64,000 nucleotides of DNA from Burkholderiales bacterium UBA4657 (GTDB taxonomy: Bacteria > Pseudomonadota > Gammaproteobacteria > Burkholderiales > Burkholderiaceae_E), in NCBI GenBank assembly GCA_002405475.1, contig DHLX01000037.1:11946-75945 (forward strand). The letters are read 5' to 3'. Under the pieces are notes generated by a model. The model was not told the origin of the DNA, did no database searches, and was given only the letters and a program-made list of their open reading frames with translations. Shown one piece after another: positions 53,301 through 59,756 of this stretch. Within the stretch, counting starts at the first letter, position 1, and every line of letters begins with the position of its first letter. The position numbers and the translations under genes were made by a program.

Positions 53301-53328
53301 TTGGTTAATTGCTAAAACCTTAAATACT
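53301..53328 (+). promoter_or_regulatory. candidate promoter of the second defence island
   Basis: TTGGTT (53301-53306) and AATACT (53323-53328), spaced 16 bases, lie 12 bases before the ATG of the DUF262 gene. All downstream genes to 62476 overlap or abut, so this may drive the whole island. The match is moderate. Confidence 0.35.
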
Positions 53329-53339
53329 TTGGGTCGAGA

Positions 53340-55058
53340 ATGTCTGCAACCAATTTCAAAACTGAAAACAACACATACCGTAAGCTTATTGGCAATGGGC
53401 TCACTTACAAAATTCCACGTTTCCAGCGCGACTACAGCTGGTCTGAAGACGAATGGGAGGACTTGTGGGCCGACATACTGGGGGTTCTGCAAGCAGGCGG
53501 CGAACCTGCACACTATATGGGATATTTGGTCTTGCAGTCACAAGACGACAAGTCCTTTGATGTCATTGACGGACAGCAGCGGCTCACAACATTGACATTA
53601 ATCGTGTTGGCAGTTCTAAAAAACTTGCAGCGATTGATTCTGGAAAAAACACAGCCAGAACAGAACCAGCGGCGCATGGATCAAATTCGACAGACCTATA
53701 TCGGCTATCTAGACCCTGTGACTCTGGTTTCCCGCACCAAACTCACACTCAACCGCAATAACGACAGCTACTTTCAAACGTATCTGGTGCCCCTGGGGCA
53801 CTTGCCCCAGCGCGGGTTTCGGGCATCGGAACACGCACTGCGCAAGGCGTTTGAATGGTTTGAAAAGCGCGTGCGCGAGTATGCAAAACATAAGGCAGGT
53901 GATGAAGGTGTATCTTTAGCCAGCCTGGTCGAGACCATGAGCGACAAGCTCTTTTTCACTGTCATCAGCGTGACCGACGAACTCAACGCCTTTAAGGTGT
54001 TTGGAACCCTGAATGCGCGTGGCGTGCGCCTGTCGTCCACCGACCTGCTCAAGAATTACCTGTTTTCAGTACTACACAAAGAAACAGATCATGTCCACGA
54101 AATGCAAGTGCTAGAAGACCGTTGGGAAGCGATGGTTACGCGCTTGGGCAGCGAGAGTTTCCCCGACTTTTTGCGTGTGCATTGGATCAGCCGAAAAACC
54201 TTTGTACGCCAGGCGGAATTGTTCAAAACTATTAGCAGCAAAATCACTACGCGCGAGACGGTATTTGAATTACTAAGGGGCATGGAAGAGGACATGGACA
54301 CCTACCTGGCTCTCACCAGCCCGGAAGCCTCGACTTGGACGCCTCACTTGCGAGCCCAAGCCCAGAAGCTGCGCATGTTCAGTGTTAGGCAGCCTTTTCC
54401 ATTGATCGTGGCAGGCCGCCGCCACTTAAATGCAGCGGATTTCGCCACGTTACTCGAAGCCTGCGTCACGATTTCGTTTCGCTACAACGTCATTGGTAGC
54501 CAGCCCACCAATGAGCAAGAGCGCGTGTACTACGCGGCAGCGCAAAAACTCTCAAACGCTGAAATCAATACCGCTAGACAAGTCTTAGATGCCCTCAAAT
54601 CGGTGTACCCTGCAGACGAGGCCTTCAAAAGCGCTTTTGCAGACAAAATCATTCGTACAACCAACTCACGTAACCTGCGTATCGTGCGTTACATCCTGTG
54701 TGCACTGGAGCGCCAGCTCAATCAAACCGAACATGACTTTGACAGTGACACCTTCAGCATTGAGCATGTGTTACCCCAAAACCCTGGCGTTGGCTGGTCT
54801 GCTTTCTCAGATGAAGAGGTGGAGGCCATGACCTACCGCATAGGCAATATGGCGCTTATGGCTAAGGGAGCCAACAAAGACATAGGCAATGCTGCTTTCG
54901 CCGTCAAGAAACCAGTCTTGGCCAATAGCGGGTTTGAGCTAACACGCAAAATGGCGGAGGACAACGCCGACTGGACGCCCGAGCGCATCGCTGCTCGGCA
55001 AAAATACCTAGCCCGCCTTGCCTCTACTGTGTGGCGCGTGGCTCAACTATCTGATTAA
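53340..55058 (+). CDS. DUF262/DUF1524 (GmrSD-like) protein
   Basis: A 572-residue protein with an N-terminal DUF262 (ParB/Srx-like NTPase) domain: IPRFQRDYSWSEDEW at 25-39 and DVIDGQQRLTTLT at 74-86. The C-terminal DUF1524 HNH-type nuclease domain has SIEHVLPQNPGVGW and IGNMALMAKGANKDIGNAAFAVKK. GmrS and GmrD parts fused in one chain form type IV enzymes that attack DNA with modified cytosines, and phage defence is the expected role. It is the first gene of the second island. The ribosome site is weak. Confidence 0.88.
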   Translation: MSATNFKTENNTYRKLIGNGLTYKIPRFQRDYSWSEDEWEDLWADILGVLQAGGEPAHYMGYLVLQSQDDKSFDVIDGQQRLTTLTLIVLAVLKNLQRLILEKTQPEQNQRRMDQIRQTYIGYLDPVTLVSRTKLTLNRNNDSYFQTYLVPLGHLPQRGFRASEHALRKAFEWFEKRVREYAKHKAGDEGVSLASLVETMSDKLFFTVISVTDELNAFKVFGTLNARGVRLSSTDLLKNYLFSVLHKETDHVHEMQVLEDRWEAMVTRLGSESFPDFLRVHWISRKTFVRQAELFKTISSKITTRETVFELLRGMEEDMDTYLALTSPEASTWTPHLRAQAQKLRMFSVRQPFPLIVAGRRHLNAADFATLLEACVTISFRYNVIGSQPTNEQERVYYAAAQKLSNAEINTARQVLDALKSVYPADEAFKSAFADKIIRTTNSRNLRIVRYILCALERQLNQTEHDFDSDTFSIEHVLPQNPGVGWSAFSDEEVEAMTYRIGNMALMAKGANKDIGNAAFAVKKPVLANSGFELTRKMAEDNADWTPERIAARQKYLARLASTVWRVAQLSD

Positions 55059-55062
55059 GAAT

Positions 55063-55302
55063 ATGGCAAACCCAAAACTCGAACTCACCTGGATTGGCAA
55101 GGAAAAGCGCCCTAAGCTGGAGCCGCGCATTTTGTTGGAAGAGCCGGACAAGAGTTATCACGCCCAGTTGCGGCGCGAGTTATTTGCCCGGCAAGATAGC
55201 ATCGAAGCTCAACGCAACGCTCTGATCGATAAGTTGGAAGCTGCGTTGCAGCAAGCGGTGCAAGAACAAACGCTTTTTACTGTTGCATGGGAGTTGAAAT
55301 GA
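55063..55302 (+). CDS. small chimeric ORF: Mod N-terminus joined to a helicase-like tail
   Basis: This 79-residue frame begins MANPKLELTWIGKEKRPKLE, nearly identical to the start of the Mod protein at 56965. From about residue 35 it changes to a charged helix (LRRELFARQDSIEAQRNALIDKLEAALQQ) ending TLFTVAWELK, which resembles the extreme C-terminus of DEAD/DEAH helicases found with such methyltransferases. It looks like the scar of a deletion that joined an older mod start to a helicase end, but the frame is intact and coupled to the next gene (AATGA), so it may still be translated. Confidence 0.6.
   Translation: MANPKLELTWIGKEKRPKLEPRILLEEPDKSYHAQLRRELFARQDSIEAQRNALIDKLEAALQQAVQEQTLFTVAWELK
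55075..55164 (+). repeat. 90-bp direct repeat, copy 1 (mod 5' segment)
   Basis: Thirty codons match 56980-57069. By hand count 77 of 90 bases agree, and only one residue differs (Glu to Asp), so most changes are synonymous. Confidence 0.85.
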
Positions 55303-56471
55303 AAGGCACATCAGTAACTGGCATCCAGCCTGAAATTTTCCGTTGGGCAAGATCGACGTGCGGGCTGTCAGTGGATGACGTCGCCAAAATGTTGAAACGT
55401 CCATCGACGGAAATCGAGGCATGGGAATCGGGCGAAAAAGCGCCGACCTATCCTCAGCTCGAAAAACTGGCCTACCAAATTTACAAACGGCCTTTGGCTG
55501 TGTTCTTCCTGCCCTATCCGCCGGAAGAGGCAATGCCGCAGCGTGAATTCAGGACCCTGCCGGATGCAGACTTGGAGACGTTGTCACGGGACACCTACTT
55601 GCATATCCGGCGTGCTCATGCCTACCAGAGCGCTCTCAAGGAGATTTTTGATAACAAGAATCCCGCGGATCGTTGTATTTGGCAATCATTGGTTACCTCT
55701 CCGTCAAACAGCGCGACAGAACAAGCCAACGCCATCCGTGCGTTTCTTGGGATCACCCTCGAAGACCAGATCGCATGGAAAAGCGACGAGATAGCACTCA
55801 AGAAATGGCGGCAAGCTATCGAAAACGCGGGCGTGTTCGTCTTCAAGGCGGCTTTCAAGCAACAAGATGTCTCCGGCTTCTGCTTGATGGATGAGAACTT
55901 GCCGGTTGTCTATTTGAACAACAGCACCAGTAAGACTCGACAGACGTTCAGTTTGTTGCACGAACTGGCGCATCTGCTGATCGGCGTAAACGGCCTGAGC
56001 AAGTTCGATACACGCTACATCGACCGCTTGCCACACGTGCAAAGGAAAATCGAGCGGTTCTGTAATGCGGTGGCCGCCGAGGTATTGATCCCCAGCGCCG
56101 ACTTTTTGCAACAGGCGGCGCAGTTTCCCGCTGCAATTGAAAAAGCTTCCGAAGAGCTGTTTTCAGCTTTGGCAGCCCGGTATGGCGTCAGCCGGGAAGC
56201 TGTGTTGCGCAGATTTCTCGACCAAGGGCGTATTAGCCAAGGTTTTTACGAAGACAAGGCAAAGTACTGGGCCGCGCAGAAAACCAAGAGTAGTGGAGGT
56301 AGTTGGTATCTGAATCAAGGCGCTTATCTCAGCGACCGTTTTGCCAAGGAAGTGGTCAGCCGCCACTATCGGCATCAAATCACACTAGAGCAGGCTGCCG
56401 ATTTTCTCGGCGTTAAGCCAAAGAGCTTTGCGGGACTTGAGGAGCGAATTCTGCAAGGAGCTGGGGCATGA
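55299..56471 (+). CDS. XRE-family HTH / ImmA-IrrE metallopeptidase protein
   Basis: A 390-residue protein. An N-terminal XRE helix-turn-helix (CGLSVDDVAKMLKRPSTEIEAWESGEKAPTYPQLEKLA, about 21-58) is followed by a ImmA/IrrE zinc peptidase with HELAH at 221-225. Proteins of this type act as antitoxins, or as sensors that cleave repressors, and are often paired with PIN-domain toxins like the next gene (four-base overlap). Its ATG overlaps the stop of the chimeric ORF. It probably represses its own promoter and responds to stress or phage (inference). Confidence 0.88.
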   Translation: MKGTSVTGIQPEIFRWARSTCGLSVDDVAKMLKRPSTEIEAWESGEKAPTYPQLEKLAYQIYKRPLAVFFLPYPPEEAMPQREFRTLPDADLETLSRDTYLHIRRAHAYQSALKEIFDNKNPADRCIWQSLVTSPSNSATEQANAIRAFLGITLEDQIAWKSDEIALKKWRQAIENAGVFVFKAAFKQQDVSGFCLMDENLPVVYLNNSTSKTRQTFSLLHELAHLLIGVNGLSKFDTRYIDRLPHVQRKIERFCNAVAAEVLIPSADFLQQAAQFPAAIEKASEELFSALAARYGVSREAVLRRFLDQGRISQGFYEDKAKYWAAQKTKSSGGSWYLNQGAYLSDRFAKEVVSRHYRHQITLEQAADFLGVKPKSFAGLEERILQGAGA

Positions 56472-56965
56472 TTTATGTGTTCGATACCAGCTCCATTCGC
56501 TCGCTCCAGCATTTTTATCCCCGCGTTTTCAAAAGGATTTGGGATGGTTTGGATACACTTGTGCAGCAAGATCGACTGATTTCCACACGCGAAGTCTTTA
56601 ATGAACTTGAGCGGCAAGCCATCAGTGCGGAGGTTTCAAAATGGGCCAAGGACAATAAGCGGATATTCACGCAACCGACAGCGGATGAACTCAAGTTCGT
56701 CTCGACGATTTTTCTGGTCAAGCATTTCCAGTCCCTTATCGGTGTCCAGCAACGCTTGAAAGGCACTCCGGTTGCTGACCCTTTTGTCATTGCCTGCGCC
56801 AAGATAAAACAAGGCACCGTCGTTACCGAAGAAGGCTGGTTGCGCCCGAGCGACAAACTTGTGCCAAAACCCAACGCGGCAAAGATTCCCAATGTCTGTG
56901 CGCATTTCAAGGTGCCCTGCGTCGATCTTGAGGAATTCATGCAACAACAGGAGTGGGCATTCTGA
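56468..56965 (+). CDS. DUF4411 / PIN-domain protein, probable toxin
   Basis: A 165-residue PIN-like nuclease with acidic active-site candidates D6 in YVFDTSSIRSL, Glu in REVFNELERQA, Asp in VADPFVIACAK and Glu in VVTEEGW. DUF4411 proteins follow XRE-ImmA genes in many genomes and are thought to form a toxin-antitoxin pair with them. The stop overlaps the mod ATG (TGATG), so the pair is embedded in the type III-like operon. Confidence 0.82.
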   Translation: MIYVFDTSSIRSLQHFYPRVFKRIWDGLDTLVQQDRLISTREVFNELERQAISAEVSKWAKDNKRIFTQPTADELKFVSTIFLVKHFQSLIGVQQRLKGTPVADPFVIACAKIKQGTVVTEEGWLRPSDKLVPKPNAAKIPNVCAHFKVPCVDLEEFMQQQEWAF

Positions 56966-58662
56966 TGGCTGGCAAACAAAAACTCGAACTCACATGGATC
57001 GGCAAGGAAAAGCGGCCGAAGCTGGAGCCGCGCATCCTGCTCGAAGACCCGGACAAGTCGTACCACGCCAAGCACCGCGTGACCGAGAACGACATCTTCG
57101 ACAACCGTTTGATCTTCGGCGACAACTTGCTGGCGCTCAAGGCGCTGGAGCAGGAGTTTTCGGGCCGCGTGAAATGTGTTTTCATCGACCCACCGTACAA
57201 CACGGGCAGTGCGTTCACGCATTACGACGATGGTTTGGAGCATTCCATCTGGCTGGGGCTGATGCGTGATCGGCTAGAAATCATTCGCCGGCTGTTGTCA
57301 GACGATGGTTCGTTGTGGATCACGATTGATGACAACGAAGCGCATTACCTCAAGGTGTTGTGTGATGAGGTTTTTGGGAGATGCAATTTCGTAAGGAATA
57401 TTGTTTGGCAGAAAACTTATACGGTTACAAGTGATACAAAAGGGATAGCAAGTTCTCACGACCATATATTGGTCTACTCTAAGACAGCCAGTCCTATACG
57501 CAATCTCTTGGCCAGAACTGAAAAGCAAAACAGTCTTTATAAAAATGATGATGGCGATGGCCGAGGTCTCTGGCGTACTGATAATCTTTCTGTCAAGACT
57601 TACAGCGCAATTTACAACTACAAATTGGCAAATCCAGAAACTGGTGTGGAGTATGACCCACCTAAGGGACGGGTATGGTTCACTAGCAAAGAAAGAATGC
57701 AAAGACTTATTGAAGAAAAACGTGTTTTTTTTGGTAAGGATGGGAGAGGAGCACCCCAGTTAAAGCGTTATCTCAATGAAGTTCAAAAGGGTGTTGTTCC
57801 AAACTCATGGTGGACGTTTGAAGATGTGGGGCATAACGATGAATCGCGCAAAGAACAGAAAGCCTTGCACTCGAACGACCCGTTTTCGACACCAAAGCCA
57901 GAAAGGCTATTGAACAGAATTATTCATATTGCCACCAATCCCGGCGACCTAGTTCTCGACTCCTTCGCTGGCTCAGGCACCACAGGCGCGGTCGCCCACA
58001 AAATGGGCCGCCGCTGGATCATGGTGGAATTGGGAGAGCACTGCCACACGCACATCATCCCCCGCCTGAGGAAAGTAATCGACGGTGAAGACAAGGGAGG
58101 CGTCACAGAAAGCGTGAATTGGCAAGGTGGTGGCGGCTTCCGCTATTACAGTCTTGCGCCGTCGCTAATCATCAACGACCGCTGGGGCAACCCGGTCATC
58201 AACCCGGAGTACAACGCCGCGCAGCTAGCGGAGGCGCTGGCCAAGCTGGAAGGTTTCACCTATGCCCCGTCCGAGGTGCAGTGGTGGCGGCACGGGCATT
58301 CCAGCGAGCGGGATTTCATCTACGTCACCACCCAAAACTTGTCGGCAGATCAACTGCAAGCGCTGTCAGACGAAGTGGGCAGCGAGCAGAGCCTGCTGGT
58401 TTGCTGCGCGGCATTCCATGGCGTGACGGCGGCCAAGGCTTCTGAGCGCTGGCCCAACCTGACGCTGAAGAAAATCCCGAAGATGGTGTTGAGCCGTTGT
58501 GAGTGGGGGCATGACGATTACAGCCTGAATGTTGCAAACCTGCCTATGGCCAAGCCTGATCCGGTGGCGCCTGTGGCAGGTAAGGGCAAACGGACGCGGG
58601 CAGGGGTGGATCGGCTTACGCTGGATTTGTTTGGCGATGGCGAAAAAGGCGAAGGCGTATGA
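56965..58662 (+). CDS. mod: type III-like site-specific DNA methyltransferase (Mod)
   Basis: A 565-residue beta-class methyltransferase: catalytic motif IV DPPYNTG at 75-81 precedes the SAM motif LDSFAGSGTTGAVAHKMGRRWIMVE near 332. WITIDDNEAHYLKVLCDEVFG and HDHILVYSK are typical of Mod proteins. It modifies adenine (N6) or cytosine (N4), and the target sequence cannot be told. The middle (57400-57780) is richer in A and T than the rest, consistent with an exchanged target-recognition domain. ATG 56965 overlaps the PIN stop, and its stop overlaps the DUF1016 gene. Confidence 0.93.
   Translation: MAGKQKLELTWIGKEKRPKLEPRILLEDPDKSYHAKHRVTENDIFDNRLIFGDNLLALKALEQEFSGRVKCVFIDPPYNTGSAFTHYDDGLEHSIWLGLMRDRLEIIRRLLSDDGSLWITIDDNEAHYLKVLCDEVFGRCNFVRNIVWQKTYTVTSDTKGIASSHDHILVYSKTASPIRNLLARTEKQNSLYKNDDGDGRGLWRTDNLSVKTYSAIYNYKLANPETGVEYDPPKGRVWFTSKERMQRLIEEKRVFFGKDGRGAPQLKRYLNEVQKGVVPNSWWTFEDVGHNDESRKEQKALHSNDPFSTPKPERLLNRIIHIATNPGDLVLDSFAGSGTTGAVAHKMGRRWIMVELGEHCHTHIIPRLRKVIDGEDKGGVTESVNWQGGGGFRYYSLAPSLIINDRWGNPVINPEYNAAQLAEALAKLEGFTYAPSEVQWWRHGHSSERDFIYVTTQNLSADQLQALSDEVGSEQSLLVCCAAFHGVTAAKASERWPNLTLKKIPKMVLSRCEWGHDDYSLNVANLPMAKPDPVAPVAGKGKRTRAGVDRLTLDLFGDGEKGEGV
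56980..57069 (+). repeat. 90-bp direct repeat, copy 2 (5' part of mod)
   Basis: This is the partner of 55075-55164. It forms residues 6-35 of Mod. The two copies flank the helicase remnant, immA and the PIN gene. Confidence 0.85.
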
Positions 58663-59756
58663 ACAAAAATATTGCCTTGATTCCCGCCGATTACGCCGAC
58701 TGGCTGGCCGACATCAAGACCCGCGTGACGGCAGCCCGTCAGCGTGCAGCGCTGGCTGCAAATGCGGAATTGATTCGCCTCTACTGGCAGATTGGCCGGG
58801 ACATTCTGGAGCGGCAAACCCGACAGGGTTGGGGCAGCAAGGTCATTGAGCGGCTGGCGCGTGACCTGCGCGAAGCCTTCCCAGAGATGAAGGGGTTTTC
58901 CAGCAGCAATGTGAAATACATGCGCTATTTTGCCGAGCACTGCCCCGAGATGCAATTTGGTCAGCAGCCTGCTGACCAATTGCCCTGGTTCCACCTCGTC
59001 ACCCTTCTGACCAAGGCTCAACCTGCCGACCGCGAATGGTATGCCCGCAAGACCATCGCGGAAGGTTGGTCGCGCACGACGCTGGAACTTCAGATCCGCA
59101 ATCGCTTACTGGAACGCCAAGGGCAGGCCGTCACCAACTTTGATGCCCGTCTGCCTGCACCGCATTCGGGCCTGGCGCACGAAACATTGAAAGACCCGTA
59201 TTTGTTCGACTTTCTTGGTCTGGGCGATGACGCCCACGAGCGCGAGATCGAGAGCGCCCTGGTACGGCATATCACCAAGTTCCTGCTGGAATTGGGCAGC
59301 GGCTTTGCCTTCGTGGGGCGTCAATTTCGGCTGGAGGTCGAGGGGGATGAGTTTTTCATCGATTTGCTTTTTTACCATACGCGCCTGAAGTGTTATGTGG
59401 TGGTAGAGCTCAAAGCCACGGCCTTCAAGCCCGAGCATGCCGGGCAATTGAATTTTTACCTGACCGCCGTTGACAGGCAGGTTAAAGCACCCGACGACAA
59501 GCCCACCATCGGCCTGCTGCTGTGCAAGACGAAGAAGGGGACGGTTGCGGAATATGCACTGGCAGGCATTGACAAGCCAATTGGCGTAGCCGAATACGAA
59601 CTCGTGCGTGCTCTACCTGAAACGCTGATCACCAGTTTGCCGACGGTGGAGGAATTGGAAAGCGAGCTGGAGGCGATTGACGACAGCGAGTCCAACGCGG
59701 CAACTGGTAAACGCGACTTACAAGTTGGCGGGGAAGAAAAAGGGGAACAAGCATGA
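58659..59756 (+). CDS. DUF1016 (YhcG-type) PD-(D/E)XK nuclease-domain protein
   Basis: A 365-residue protein with an N-terminal helical DUF1016 domain (DYADWLADIKTRVTAARQRAALAAN ... YWQIGRDILERQ ... GFSSSNVKYMRYFAE) and a C-terminal PDDEXK nuclease (DEFFIDLLFYHTRLKCYVVVELKATAFKPEH). YhcG-like proteins often sit in or beside restriction loci. Here the gene is inserted exactly between mod and res, with four-base overlaps on both sides, so stoichiometric co-expression with the restriction enzyme is implied. Its role is not established. Confidence 0.9.
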   Translation: MNKNIALIPADYADWLADIKTRVTAARQRAALAANAELIRLYWQIGRDILERQTRQGWGSKVIERLARDLREAFPEMKGFSSSNVKYMRYFAEHCPEMQFGQQPADQLPWFHLVTLLTKAQPADREWYARKTIAEGWSRTTLELQIRNRLLERQGQAVTNFDARLPAPHSGLAHETLKDPYLFDFLGLGDDAHEREIESALVRHITKFLLELGSGFAFVGRQFRLEVEGDEFFIDLLFYHTRLKCYVVVELKATAFKPEHAGQLNFYLTAVDRQVKAPDDKPTIGLLLCKTKKGTVAEYALAGIDKPIGVAEYELVRALPETLITSLPTVEELESELEAIDDSESNAATGKRDLQVGGEEKGEQA

